A stretch of DNA of 64,000 nucleotides from positions 88,520,140 to 88,584,139 of the forward strand of contig NC_086247.1 of NCBI RefSeq assembly GCF_021018805.1, in the 5' to 3' direction. Below are positions 26,326 to 39,824 of this stretch, piece after piece. The notes beneath the pieces are model-generated. The model saw only the letters and a program-made list of their open reading frames with translations, ran no database searches and was not told the origin of the DNA. Both the position numbers and the translations under genes were made by a program. The stretch's first letter is position 1. Every line of letters starts with the position of its first letter. This DNA comes from Prinia subflava. Taxonomy: Eukaryota; Chordata; Aves; Passeriformes; Cisticolidae.

Positions 26326-26355
26326 GGGGAAAGAGGGGGGATAGGGTTGTGGGGG
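26326..26355 (+). other. Potential G-quadruplex tract
   Basis: G runs of 4, 6, 3 and 5 are separated by loops AAAGA, ATA and TTGT on the + strand, meeting the G3+N1-7 pattern. No promoter is visible nearby. Confidence 0.55.
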
Positions 26356-26869
26356 ATTCAGAGCTATCTACCCCCTCTAACCAGTCCCTGCAGCAGGCCA
26401 TCACATGCTTGCCTGCCTGCCTCAGCAGTTGTGTGAATCTTGTGAAGAGAGGACAAGCTGCTGCCCAAGGAGCCAGGCAGCATCCCTCAGCCCTTGAACC
26501 TGGGTGACAAGAGGTCATTTCTTGCACTTCAGATGATGTGTAAATAAGATTTATTTTCCCTTTGTTAATTCTTTCCATGAACACACAAACAAATAACTTC
26601 TTCTCAGGTGTTTCAGGCCCTGATATTCCTCTGGCAGAACCTTTTGGGCCCTCTCTAGGATCAGGGAGGGAGCGAAGCCAACAGATTGACAAGCTACCTT
26701 AGAGAAAAAATGTTACAGAACTTAGACCAGCTTGGGCCTAAGCATCCCTAAAGGCCACAGAATGCTTTAGAGCTTTTCCTATTCATGCTGAATGTGTGGG
26801 TCATTTCCACAACAACAAGTAAGGTCCAGAAACAAAGATTACACTTTCTCTGAAAGATAAGTAGAAGAC

Positions 26870-26951
26870 CACAGAATCGTAGAATGGTTTGGGTTGGAAG
26901 GAACCTTAAACACCACCTAGTTCCAGCTCCTTCATCTGGGAGGGGAACCCA
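26870..26951 (-). mobile_element. CR1 LINE 3'-end fragment
   Basis: The + strand reads CACAGAATCGTAGAATGG, GTTTGGGTTGGAAGGAACC, TTAAACACCACCTAGTTCC and then a degraded continuation. This is the reverse complement of the avian CR1 3' terminus, so the element points to the minus strand with its 3' end near 26870. It is the least diverged CR1 end in the window. The recognisable part is only about 80 bp because it runs into an inverted copy of itself. Confidence 0.88.
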
Positions 26952-27021
26952 CGATACAGCAACAGGCACATGGGTTCCCTGCCCAGGCGAAGGAGCTGGA
27001 ACTGTGTGGTGTTTAAGGCTC
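26901..27021. repeat. Quasi-palindrome formed from the CR1 tail
   Basis: The 51 nt at 26901-26951 match the reverse complement of 26971-27021 at 45 of 51 positions without gaps, leaving a 19-nt loop (26952-26970). Both arms contain TTAAACACCAC, AGTTCCAGCTCCTTC and GGGAACCCA. The left arm lies in CR1 register with the bases before it. The right arm ends abruptly at GGCTC and is not followed by CR1 sequence. The right arm is therefore best explained as a local inverted copy of the left arm (template switching or foldback synthesis), not a second CR1 insertion. Confidence 0.85.
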
Positions 27022-30000
27022 ACAACAGTTTAAATACCCTTTTTGGGCAGGGAGCCAAGTGCTGTTCAGGCACAGGACAGAAGGACCTTGATCAGTAATT
27101 AGGCAGAGGGAAGAGCACAAGTATATATGTATATGGTTTTGATTCCTGTTTGCTCCTTACCTGAGGGAAGATGTCTAGGCAATGTATTGAGAGTCTCTCC
27201 AAAAAGAACACAGGCTGCATCAACCATGGGGCACGTTGCCCTTCCAGCTTTTTTGCTATGCCATGTAAACACAACCACTGAGTTTCAACTCAGAGATTGT
27301 GAAGATCGACTGAGGACCATTTGCTGTTGTTCTGAAGTGTGCTGATCTGTCTAAAACGTCTGTGAATCTGTTTAGATCTCTTTTTTACTGCTGCCTGAGA
27401 AGAACTGGTGATGTGATCTTGGACAGAATGTCTGAGGGCCTGAGCACAGCCCACCACATGCTCCAAACCAAGTAATGGCATGTATTTCACTATTTGTTGT
27501 ATCATTCACAGGCAGAAAAGAGTCTCTGGTTTTCAGGCTGTTTCCCAGACAGTGTTAGAATGTTTTAAGCACTTGATATTCATGTCGCAATCTTCAGTTA
27601 GTATGTGATTAATTCAAAATGTTTTCCCACTGAGTGGCAAGAAAAATAGCTTCCAGTTTTGATTCTTAAAAGCACAACTTCTTCAACATGCCAATATTTC
27701 CTCAAAATATTCTACTTCTAATAAAATGCCTGCCACCAAGCTTGCATGCTCAGGCACTTAGAGAATGCTTTGTCTTGACAGAGCAAATTTAAGTGAGACT
27801 AAGCTAATGAAAGTTATTTTGTTTGCAAAAAACTGAGCCATAGCCTACAACTGAAGTTATTCAGATTAACTATAAAATCCATCTTAACTATCATTATCAA
27901 TTAGCCCACTTTGATTATTGAGAGCAAACTCCAGGAGCAGAAAACAGTTCTAAGTTTGGATGCAGGAGGACAGGCTAGATACATAGATTGCTAACAGGAA
28001 TTTAATTTTTGGGTAACAGCTCCATCAAGTTTGTGCTCTCTGTGCAAACCATGCAGATTAAAAAGCATGGTGTAGTGGTAAGGAGAAAAATTCACTTTTG
28101 GGAAAAGGATAGGTGGAATGACTGGCAAAAGGAATTCATGTGGACTGTTCAGAGGATGACGGAGAATGCCGTACCTTCCCCAAACTGCTTCTCCCTTCCT
28201 CATCCCCCTTCCCACTTGAAAAACCAGATTCCTCCTTCCCTGCTTCCACTTCTTTCACATCCTCTGTCGCAGACCTGAATTATGAATGCTCCTGCTCTGA
28301 GGTGTTTTGACTCACCCATCTTCAAAGCTTGGTCCACACAGGTTCATTTATTTTTTTCTATCCAGTTGCAGGCTATATCTCTCAGCCACAGTGGGTCCCC
28401 TGACTCGTCCAGTGGGAGAGTCACAGCTCATCCCAAGAGGCAGTGTGGCTTTTCTGATGAAACACAAGTTGCTATTATCAACCCTCTCCTATTTTCCTGA
28501 GAAGCAGGGAAAAAAATTTCATGCTCCATGTGCTTAACCTCAGCACGACACTCCAATGCCCATCCTTGGTTAAGTTTTGCCTACTGTTTATACCATGCTT
28601 TTACCAGCAAAGATTCCCTTTTTTGCTGGCCCTGTGATGCAGCATTGCTTCAGAGGAAGGCTCAGCACCGAGATGGATATTTTCTGTTATTTCCTGGCTT
28701 AGGGAGGTTCATGTTGGACGTGCAGCTGGTGGATACCAACTTCAGCAACTCACAAGGACATTTGTGAGGGTTGCTTTTAGTGAGGTCAGGCTGCTACACA
28801 GGTGTTTCCAGCCTTGCCTTGTCTTTTTGGCAGAACTGTTCAGTTCAGTACATTATTCCCTGCTGTTGCAAATTACTTAGCAAAATTTACTCTACAAGCA
28901 TTTTTCCCAAGTTTTTTTTTAGCCCAGGAAATGATTCCCTCAAGTAATCTGAAAGAGGGCAAAGCAATGCATTTGCTGCTTTCAATGCAAAATGTGGCTC
29001 AAGTCATATCCTCATTAACCTTTTGTCATATCCTGTCACACCCTGAATGGTGTTATGGAAAGAGGCAGGGCTGCCTGTGGCAGGTCACCACATAGTATTT
29101 CCTGAGTACTCATGCTTGTTCTCTGTACAGTCACAGATCAGTTGTGAACAGCTGCAGAAAGTAAAAGAGGGGCAGGTACTGCCGACACAGCTTTGTAGTC
29201 ATTATTCAAATAACGTTCACAGATGTTTTCTTATCAAAACATTCAGAAATCAAATGCCACTAGCATTAGAAAACAGCTCACCCACCACAACAGACTAGAA
29301 AAGAACAGCAATTACGTTATGTTCCTCCATCACTATGAATTGCCTAAATAAATTTAAAAAAGGTGACATAAATTCAGTTACATGAAAATCTCTAGAAAGC
29401 CTTGGAATGAACAGGATAGACTGAAGCAAACCTATGGTGAAATCTGCACTTGCAAAGAGTGATATCTGCTGTCTTTAAAACTCTATTTTAATTATACTTT
29501 AACTTTGTCGCATATTAAAATTCTGTTTGGAGAACTATCACTATATCCTGATGCTTGCAGGACTGACTGAAGAGTACTTTACTGTAATCAGTGCTGAAAA
29601 GAAAATCGAAAGTTTCCTATCTGATAAATATAATCAGTTATACAATTAAGAGATAATCTGTTTGGTAATGCATAGCTTGGAATAAGGATGATCTTTGTCC
29701 AGAAGAGTTAACAATGTATTTCCTCTTGACAAAGACCTGGTATGTGGGTTTTGACCCCTTTTCAAACAGGAGTGGCAAATAAATTCACTGCTACCAGCCA
29801 GCTTCCTGATTTGCCTTTGGAAATGAGGCAGGACTTCCCTGATTACTCACAAAACACATCGTCATTAAACAGCTTACCAGGATCTAAATAGTCAGAGGAG
29901 TTAAACTGCGATGGTCAGTTGTCACACAGAAAAAATGATTTCAACAAAAAAAGCCCATGAAGGTGAAACAGCAAATAATACGGCCTTCAACAAGCATGGA

Positions 30001-33000
30001 CTTCATATCTATGTGGTTAAAAAATCAAGAAGGTCTCTGCACATCTAAATGGAGAAGGCACCAGGTTGTTTATAGGCTTGCAGACTCTGCTACTGGACAG
30101 CAGCCCCTCTCCAGAACACCAGCAGGTTTTGCTGGGCAGCACTTACCTTGCAAGGGACGCTGTTCCTGATTCCCTCCTCTGACCCTTCCCAGCAGGTTCC
30201 TCGTGTCCTCCGTAGGTCAGTGTAGTCCAAGAAAACCACATCTATCCATGGGCTTGATACGGAAGGCTTGGTTGTAGGAGTACATTTTTACTCTGTCTCT
30301 CCTCTTTTTTTATTTTAAGAGAGAAACCACAAATGTTTTTCTTCCGTTTTTTTTCTTATTTCCTCTTTTCTTGGCAAGCCTTGTTTTTGTCAGGGTCTGT
30401 CAGATATTCGGACTGAGTGCTCCTCAAATCAGAGAGTCCACAGGGAAAGTCCAGTGGTCATCTGTGACTGTCTCGTAGTGACCAAACTTGGAGGAGCTAT
30501 GATGGGTAATAATTTCATTTTATCATCATGATTTACTTGGCAGTCCCAATTCCTGAGGATTTTTTCTAACCTTGCTACAGTCCTAAAAAAGAGCCTTGCA
30601 GCTCTAACAAGTCAGATTGAGGCAAGGGAAAATCTAATTAACTCAGGAGAAAGGCACTAATGTCCAGCAGATGGTCATGCTGGTCTCCTTCCTAAGTCTG
30701 TATTTCCCTTCTGCTTCATGATCCAAGCTGGCTGCAGTTGCTAACTCTATGGCTGATAATTTTTGAGGTGGTAATATTGGGACTTCAGATTCAGGTCCAC
30801 AAAAACACGTTGTCTGCCTTTCCCTGGCCCAGAGGTTGTCACCTCTGCAGGGGCAGAGGCCTGGCTAAGGTGCCAGCTCCTGCTTTCCTAAGTATGACCA
30901 TGTGTCCCAAAATGACTGGTATCAGCTTCAACCTGGCCACAGAGGCTGTTGGCTGAGCTCTCTGGCTGAGCTCTCTCCAATCTGCGCTGGACTGCTGCAG
31001 CTGAAGCAGGGGCCAACACCAAGCTTTAGCAACAAGGACTCCTCTCCCTTTGGCACATTTTCCTTTTTATACAGTGGCCCAAAGCCTGCAGACACCTCAC
31101 TGCCACTGTGGGCCATGTTTGGAAAGTCTGCTTCCCACAGAAATGGACCTTCCTTACCAAAGGTAGGAGTTGCAACCATGTATTTGGGCTGCGAGTGTGC
31201 GTTACCTCCAAAATAACAGGGCAGGCAGAAGGCAGAAAAGGTCCTCAGGCATTTGAAAACCTTAGAAAATCCAACTAGTTAGAGTACATCAGGCCTGAAC
31301 AGGCTGGATTTGTAATTCTGATGAGGTAAAAGTATTATTTTCTTAACTTGGACAGTCCTCAGGGCAAACTGCGACATATTGACAAAAGATGCCTCTTACT
31401 AGTGAAAATAATTTATATTTTTGTAGTTGTTTATAACCCTTTTCATATTAAATTCTGCTGCACTGGGCAGATTGCTGTTTTCTGTGTTAGTGGAGAGGTA
31501 AAGTATTTGCCTGATCCTCAGAAGTCTCATCATATGTTTGTAAACTCTGAGCTGTAATTTCAAATAGGAAAGTCCAGGTGGGGTGTGGATAGATGCTCCT
31601 GAAAAAGTCAAATAATAGAAATCTTACATTAAATGTAAGGAAACATGTCTGAGGACCTTCCTTCCTTCAGAAATGAAAGGTTAACTTTAGACGAAGAGGA
31701 ATAACCAGATGCTTTTGCTGCAATTTGTTGAGCACAAAAATACAATGACTCAGATTTCCCCATCTCTTTCAAGACAAAGCCTTCACTCCCAGCTTCTCAT
31801 TTTCCAAAACTGGACAAACTCATGCTGTGTGTCCAGATTGGTGCCAGCTGTGTGCCTTGTTATTTTAAATGGACATGGAAGTCAGTTTTTTCTTCCATGT
31901 ATGAAACCCATTATGCTCTAAAATTTTTGGTTGCATAATAAATTCCGAGCTCACTTGACCTAAGAAAGAAATTTAGCAATCCTTCCTGATGGCCACAGAG
32001 CTGGTGAAAAACACCAGCAAGGTGTTGCTCAAACACCAAACGAAAGCAGGCTCCTCCTTTCAGGCAGCTCCAGCCTGCTTCAAAGTGCATCCACATGACA
32101 AACATCAGCTACTGCCATGTTTTTGGCTCACAGAACCTCTTCCCCACAGAGGACTCCTGGTATAAACACCAGTGGCTTTACTATTGAATGATTTGCTGTC
32201 TGTTAATTCTTTTATTCTCTTACTGTCTAGTGCTGCTTGGCCAAAATCTCCAGAGGTATTCCTCATTTAACAGAAATCCTTTTTCTATTCAACACTGATC
32301 CAACAGACCCAGTTATTTTCCCAAACAGTATCTGTAATAATTTTCCCCAAAGTCCAGTAGCCAATTTTTTTCTTTTTTTCTAGATAAATCTGTGGCCAAA
32401 TTGTCTTTCCACAGCCCCATGAATCTGTATGTTTATAGCCCCCTTTGAGGTAATCAGTGCCTTGTCATGTTTAGACTCATCAGGTTCTGTCTGAGCTTCA
32501 GCCCCCAGAGCTGTCTCTGTCTCTGCACCCCAGTTCCTCAGGAAAAGGTAGTTTTTCACAAATTGCTTTTACGTGGCACAGTGGTTGCATGAAACATGAC
32601 ATGAAACAGACATTGCACGAAAGGACACAGCAGGCTCGGGGGCTTCTGTAATTGCTCCCTTCCCATTTTCACTGCCTCTGGAACGTGGCTGTCATGGCAG
32701 GCAGTCCTGTCTACCCCTCTGAGACAGGGTCTGCAGTCCCTCAGCTGCTCCTGAAGCACTGTTTAGCTAATTAAGCTTAATAGAGGAAACCTCTGGTTGT
32801 GGCTCATTAGCATTTTTTTTTCCAATTTTCCTATGCCTTGATGTAAATTGACCTGTGCTGAAGCTTGCAAGCAGAAGAAGTACTCAGGAAGAGGTGGATG
32901 TGCCACCCCAGTGTAAGAGAAGTGTTCACACAGCTGGCAGAGAAGGTGAACTGAAAGCTTTGAGCTTTTTCAGTGGACTGGAAGCTAAAAGGCTTGAGGC

Positions 33001-35234
33001 TCTTTTGCCAGCTCCGCTATGGAGCATGGTCTCTGATAAGAAATTCTGGCATGTTTTTAATACCCTCTTTCTCTTCTTCTCCTTGGCAGTATTAACTGCA
33101 GAGTCTCTTTGTGTCAGGATTGACTTTTGGCTAGTATTTTTTTCAACATTGTTACAAACTGCTCCTCGACCCCTGGCCACTACATTAGATGGGTACATTT
33201 GAAGTGATCCTCAGTACAAACCTTTAAAAATGACAGCAATAAAGAACAAAGATCTAGTGAGACTTGGTCCTAAAAAATAGGAATTATACTTTGTGGGTGT
33301 CTGCATCAGTGTGTATCAGTGAGGTGCTGGGAGCAGCTTCTTTTGGTTTTCCTGGAAAACTTGTATTTCAGATAGATCTGTGTTTGAAGATTTGGTTCTG
33401 ACTCCACTAAATACTCAAAAAAACCTTTTCTTATTTCATTGTAACTACAATCTATGTTAACATATCCCAAATATAGAGATATTGAAACCGGGTACAAACT
33501 GTCTCCATCTCATTTTGCCACACTGGGTTAATGCCTTTGCTGAGGGAATGAAGCTGTCTTGAAGCATTGGCAGGTACCAAAAAGTAAAACTGAGTTTCAA
33601 CTGGGCTTGAGTCAAAATTATGTGAAATGATAAATCTCATTGGGTCTGCAAGTGAGGCTATAATTGCTCCAAATTGTGCTCAGGGCATCAGAGATTTTCT
33701 GGACGAGTCATGGGCCAGAAGAAGCCTTTTACAGCACACCTGGTCCGACATCACAGTCTGAAAATGGGTGTGACTTAGAGAATTTTGCGTCTTGACAGGA
33801 AGGCTGTAGCACAAAGCCCTTGATATGTTTTTCACCCAGTGGGAAGAGAATATTCCTGACTTCTGTTGGTTTGGATGCTGACTAAAGGGGTGGCTCTGAG
33901 GGGAAAAGACAACTGTGGCTTCTGGGTGTATTTTACAAAACTGAAAGTTCATATCCAAGCAGTGGATTCTGAGCATGGTCCAAGCAACAGTGTTGCATGC
34001 CACAGAGCTGGGTTATAGATGGGTAAGCCGAACCCTTTCTGGTGCACTTCAGTGCCAGGGTGCAGGAGAAGTTTGCAGGAAGCAGTGCCAGCAGTGCTCA
34101 GCAATCCTCACCAGAGAGGGTGGTCCCTGTGTCTCTCGAACGGGACAGGTCTGGGATCACTGGGAAGGGAAGGTGTAGCACAAACAGAGCCACTGCAAGG
34201 GACCTGATAGATCCAATTCAGCTGTCCTCGGGGTCCTGATGCACCTCCCACCTTTGGAATGCTTGCAGTCAAAAGAAAGAATAGAAATAAGTACTGTGAA
34301 CTCATCAGCTTAATAATGTATAGTTACCTGCACTTCAAATTCCCTTTTTTACTGTTTTCTAACTGAAAGCTTCTGAGGCATGACTCTGTCTCAGGACACG
34401 TAGATTATTGTGCTAAAATTTGTCTGGGATAATTTGTTTATCTGTGCTAAGGTTAGACTGCTCAACACACACTTAAGTAAATAACATAAAACCCAAGGAC
34501 TATCATTAGCTACTGCAAAATGTTCTCCCTAAAATAATGAAGTACGTAACTGGCATTGCTTGAGCAAAAGATTGTTGCATTGTTTCTGCAGTTTTTAGTG
34601 TAGTAGGAAGAGGACAGAGCAATAGAGACTATCAGGGAGTAAAGCACTTGTCCTTTTTCTGGGTGCTAGGAGGACCAGCCAAGGGTGGCCCTGAGGCAGT
34701 ACACAACCTGGCTCCATGGGTGACAGCAGTGCAGAGGCTGACGTGGGTACAGTGTTTTGACAAGGCAGGGGTGAGCAGGGTGGCTGGGAGGCCTTTTTGG
34801 GGAGAAGTGTCAGACAGTAGTGTACAGGGAGGGCACAATGAGAAAGGTGTAGATGTGGCACCCATTTAAGGTCTGTGGGTTGTTCACAAGTGGGAGGTGT
34901 TTCAAGGCCAAGTTTGTTTTGGATGAAATACTTTTCATCCATTCAAAGCTGCATTTCTGAGCCAAGGCTGGTGTAGGGGGCAAGAGGAGCTTTAGAGGAA
35001 GGAATTGCTGGGTCAGCCTGAGTGTTTCTTGTGCAGTCACTGCACTTGGTTTGTGTACAGAGGGGAAGAAACGATGCCAGGGCGCCAGTTGTGTACTGAT
35101 TGATCATGAGACCACCCGGGGTCATTAACATGACCTGCTCTTAAGGAAAGGGAATTAAATTGCCAGGCAGGGCATAGAAATATCAGTGCTATTTTGTAAA
35201 GCACCAACAAGACGTTATCTAGAAATTTAGTCAC
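27022..35234. other. About 8 kb of unique non-coding DNA
   Basis: No exon or transposon is recognised. A perfect 13-bp tandem pair lies at 30950-30975. A good minus-strand donor match (CAAG then GTAAGT, read on the minus strand at about 30145-30154) follows a short open frame, but no acceptor or second exon supports a gene. Much of 29.3-30.0 kb is AT-rich. Confidence 0.5.
30950..30975. repeat. 13-bp tandem duplication
   Basis: TGGCTGAGCTCTC occurs twice in direct succession without mismatch (30950-30962 and 30963-30975), a small recent-looking slippage duplication. Confidence 0.9.
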
Positions 35235-37864
35235 CTACTTCCAAGCAAAATCAATTCATACTGGAACAGATGCTGAGAGAGGTCATTAGGTTCATTAAGC
35301 AAATGATTAGGGGTTGTTTTTTGTTAGGAAAAAGTATTAAAATGCCTATTGGTTTGTTTAGCTTTGCAAAACAAAAGCTTTGAGGGAATAAAATTGCTGT
35401 TTATAGAAACTTCAGCAAATACATCCCGGAGAAAAAAGAAAGCTGTTTTGGCTGAAGAAGAACTCTGACATGAGAATAAATGAACCTCAAATGCTTATGT
35501 CAACCCTGAAAGGAGACCTAAACCCATGAGAGCAGGGAACGTTGGTGGGATAAAAAAAACAAACCTCCTTTGAAGGTGCAGATGGAAAGGAATTGTATGA
35601 CGTGGGGTTGAAAAATCCTTTCCAATCTTCTGTCCTCATTTGTAGCAAAGTTTACCATATCTGGTGGTGAGAGCCAAAGCTTTTTAGTTGGTGGGCAGTT
35701 TTACACAGGAAGTATTTAAGATCTTCCCTCGTGTTTCTAGTGCCTTGTTCTTGCACAGGTCTGTGCTTCTGTGCAAAGAGCTGTGGTGCCATTGCTCTGA
35801 CTTACCTTTGCTTTGGGTTTATTTGGACAAGGGTAAAAGCCTTCATTGGGACTGAGCTGTAGGTTCATATGGAGACCAGCTGTGAAGAAATGGAGAACTT
35901 CTGTTAAGAGCTCAACTATGAGCAGGGCACTTGCAGCAGTTTGTGGGTTGCGTGTCTTGTTAGCCTTTGCTGTTTATTGCCCCATTGTTTAAAATTAATG
36001 GGAATGGTATGTATCTTGTAAATGGACACACAGGATCATTTCCAGAGTCTCTGTCCATTTATTTCTCTCCTAAGTAGAAACTAATGAGATCTGCAGAAAC
36101 TTTTCATTGTAAATAAGCTCCTTGTCAAATATTTGAATGTTTTTATTTTATAAGTTAGTTGTAAATATTTTTGTCATAGTTCAATTGTTACCAGAAATAA
36201 CTCAGTCCTGGAATTCACTCCTTGATAATATGTTACATCTTCCTGGAATAACTACATTCCAGAGGTCACATTCTGCAAATAGCTTTCCTAACTTAAATTA
36301 CTAGCCAAATAGTCTGAAGGATCCTATATGATTGCTCTTGCGAAACCCAGCTTTCCTGGTAGCCATCTGCATTTAATCACTCTCAGGGATAAAAGTTATG
36401 TGCAGTGCTTTTGGACCCATGTTTTTCTTCTTAGAGCACATACCTGCAAGTATCTTCATTATTCACATATTATGTTCGTGTGAGGGATGTTCATACCTCC
36501 CATTCCCAAAAAACACAGCGGGGTACTGCACATAATGGCTGTTCATTGTAAAGTTATACTCTGGCAATAGCTTCAGTGTTATCACTGTGCTGTCGTAAAG
36601 AAATGAGGAAAATGCACTTGGGCTTTGTTTAGAACTGAGCACTGCAGTTTTTATACATGTTTTTTTCTGTAATTTAGGAACTTCCAGGCTTGGTAAAAGT
36701 TAGAAATCAACTGAGAGTCTGGAAATGGCACAGATAATAAAAGGAATTCCTTAACTCATAGTAAAGTTATTACTATCCTTAGGACAGGACTCAGTTGGCA
36801 GGGAGAAGGATAAGGGCTAAAAAGAGATGGATGGGGAGCACTGAGGGAGTGATATTCTTCAGGGGACATCCTCTGAATTTAAGAGGACCATTTCACATTA
36901 TCTCTTTAGCATGAAGGATATTCAACTTGCTGACAGAAAACTTTACAGGACTAAGGCCTATTACCTTCCTTCTCAATTGTGACACCTAATTCCTACAGCT
37001 CTGTGAAGTTAGTGAGGAAACTGGAAGGTAGAAGGGCAGGGCCTTGGCATGTGGGCAAATGTGGCCCCTGAGAATGGAGAGCCACAGAAGGGCATCAAGC
37101 AGAGCAGGGCATCGCTAATGGGAGAATACAGGAAATTCTTCCTGCGGTCTCCAGGGAGAAAGAATTCTGTCAAGATCAGAAGAAAGCAATTATGTCTATT
37201 TTCTTTCAGTTAAAAACAAAAATTCCACAATCATATATCTTCCCATTTCTTCAAAGTGTAATTTATCATGAATGTACAAGCAGGGAGAAAGTTGTTTAGG
37301 AACTGCCTATATAATTTGTTTATTCTATTGTTAACAGCAAAACAGTGGCATGATCCTGACTATTTAATAAGAAAATAGGAAGATGGAGGGTCCCTCTAAA
37401 ATAGACACTGGTTTTTTTAAACATTTGGTGTGGAGAACACCAAGCTGGGCTGCGTATTGAAATCACCAGTGTTTTGATTGAATTTTTTTTGAGTTTGGGA
37501 GCATATACAGTATTTTTTTACCAAGTGTTTACTCTGTATTAGATGTACATGACAGATCATTTCATTTAACTAGCACCCTGATTTTTCCATAGGAAAGCAT
37601 TTGCAGTGGAAAAAGGTTTTGTTTCAGCTCAAAGAGCAGGTGATGGGCTGCCCAGCAGGACCAGGTACCTCATACAGCCTCAGCCCTAGCAACAGGGCTT
37701 ATGGGGGAACACGCATTCCCTGGAAGCTTTTATAACCTAGGGTGTGTTTCTAACAGCAAGCAGCTAACTACCAGGACTCAACAGCTCTCTCCTGAGACTC
37801 TACTTGACTGCAGAATGACTTTATGTAGCAATTTATTCCTTAACAGCTACAGGGATCGGCCACA
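35235..37864. other. AT-rich 2.6-kb stretch with no open frame
   Basis: Neither strand has an ATG-initiated frame of 60 codons here, the longest such gap in the window. The sequence is AT-rich, with many TAA/TAG/TTA triplets and phrases such as TTGTAAATATTTTTGTCATA around 36160. No repeat family is recognised. It could hold conserved non-coding sequence or a 3' UTR, but nothing in the sequence alone decides this. Confidence 0.5.
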
Positions 37865-39823
37865 TTGAACAGCATCCTCAGAGCCAGCAAGGCCCCTGAA
37901 TTTCTCCTGTTACAGCCTAAGGTGGCTCTTTTTGGAAAGCCCAGGGCTGTTCCACCAAGCTTGGTGGGATCAGTAACAGGGCAGGTGCTGCCAAACCCCT
38001 TAGTGGGGCTGCTCAGAAAACCGTCCTTGAACCAGCTGGCTTGGCTTGCCTTTTCCAGAGGAGAGTGGGGGACCAGTGCTGGGCTGTGCTTTTTTTTTTA
38101 GGGAAAGCAAGATGGACCAAGACATAAGGAGAGGTTTCTTAGTTGTGAATTGATGTTTCTGTTGAAGACTGGTATTGCAGGGACACACCAGACTTGCAGT
38201 ACACCCTTGGGGACAGCCAGGAATTGATGTGGGCTGGTGTCCTCAGGACCCCATGTCAAGGGATCTTGGCCATCTCTCCCTGCCTGATGGGACACAGCTG
38301 GCTGAAACACCACACTACAGCCTGGTGTGCCTGGCAGGCCAGAAAACATCTGACAAGCTGGAATCATGCCTTCCCCTCCTGTAGTCCCTGTGCAGAGGTG
38401 CAATGGTAGATGGCACTGCCAAACCTGCTGGAACCCTGGAGCACCCAGTATCGTGTTTGTTGTTGCAAGACTCTGTAGAGCAGCCACTCATCAGTTCGTA
38501 CTTGATCATCACCAGGGAGTGACATTTAGATATGATGAGTGGGCCAGTCAGCCAAAACCTGCAGCACAGGGTTTATGCTGGTTCCATGCTCTTACAGGAG
38601 CTTTGTGCTGCTGGCAAGGTCTGCTCTGGTATTATTTCTGACAATTCAAGGATAACCATCACTTTTCTTACCAGCTTGAGCCAGCAGAACTAATTTTTAT
38701 CAGATTAACTTTTGCACCACATGGCTAGGCAGATTCCCTTATGGAACTAGCAGTATCTAGAGAATATACTGTTTCTCTTAAATGATGTCCTGCCTGAGAA
38801 AAAGAAGTAGTTATATGGGTTGTCTGCCCTTGTGGGAAGGATGAGGAGGAGTAGAAAGAAAGAGAAGAAAGTTTGACTGCTGTGAAGTGAGGACAAAGTG
38901 TGACACACACAGAGCAGTCCTAGGACAGAGCTAATCCTGGAACTCAGCCCTGGCTGTGCTTTGCTTGCAGAGGAGCTGGTAAACCCTGGATGGATCTGTA
39001 TCTACAAAGGATGAGAGAGGACAGAAGGTGCTTTTATTTAAGAAAGCTTTCCAGAAAAAGCTGCCCATGAGGTTATTCTGTCACTGTTCAACAGCATGCA
39101 TTGCAAGAGAAAGAGTACAATGTTCTCCAGATTAGGGAGGAGGATTTTGTGTTTTGGACTGATTCAGAGAGGCCCCTCACAAAGACTTCGGAACAGAACT
39201 AAAAATAGCTTACTCCGCTAATACCAAGGAAACACTTTTGGTTTTTGGCCAAGAAATTGCAATCCTATTTTCTATGCCCATGGTTTTAGGGGGCAGAGTT
39301 ATATGTCCCTTTGCCTCTCCCTTTGAGTCTCTTTCTGAGTAAAACCCATTAGGAAGGTCAGAGTTGCTTTGTATTTTGTTTGAAGAGCTATCAAATAGCA
39401 GCAGTATCAGATAATGTGGATTATCATCTTATAGCTCTGTACAATTTTATGTGTTTTAATTACTGGTACGGAAAGAATTCTGTGAGACAGCTGAGGCTTA
39501 GAAACAGACACTAATTAAATAAGCAAAGTGTGCTGAGATCTGTTTTCCTCAACTGTATCAATAACAAGATTCTCTTACAGGTCAGCACAAACTTCCTCCT
39601 CCCCCTCTCATCTGAGCTGTGGGTGTTACACAGTGTAGTGTTTTCATAATCATCAGATTTATGTAACGGCAGATATATGCAAAACACAGAAAGAAATTGG
39701 GCCAGGAAACCCACAGTGGCTGTTCCAGTAGCTTTCCAGAATCCCTGACAAACCTTACATCAAATCCCCAGCTGCAGTTTGACACAAAGAAAGCCTCTTT
39801 TTTCCTGTGAATCAGTGCCATTA

Positions 39824-39824
<1 letters not shown>
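37865..39824. other. Unique non-coding DNA, no gene seen
   Basis: A GC-richer patch at about 37.9-38.6 kb carries overlapping open frames on both strands, none with motifs. The remainder up to the A tract is ordinary unique sequence. Confidence 0.5.

Larger units (their letters stand above)
23933..26869. other. Unique non-coding DNA, no gene seen
   Basis: A small hairpin (GTGACT at 23948-23953 with AGTCAC at 23976-23981, plus an inner GCTGC/GCAGC pair) lies just beyond the CR1. Two G-quadruplex-type tracts at 24434-24464 and 26326-26355 are listed separately. No exon or further repeat is recognised. Confidence 0.5.

Noticed and set aside
28009..28278. Open frame with a Trp/Lys-rich segment (HFWEKDRWNDWQKEF)
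   Set aside because: It looked protein-like, but there is no family match I can name, no splice context, and the second half is a pyrimidine-rich low-complexity stretch.
30145..30270. Minus-strand ATG frame ending at a strong CAAG/GTAAGT donor
   Set aside because: Only about 32 codons with no promoter features or partner exon; treated as a chance donor match.
35812..35875. Minus-strand 51-nt phase-0 segment before an AAAG/GTAAGT donor
   Set aside because: The acceptor side is weak and the segment is very short; below the level worth listing as an exon.
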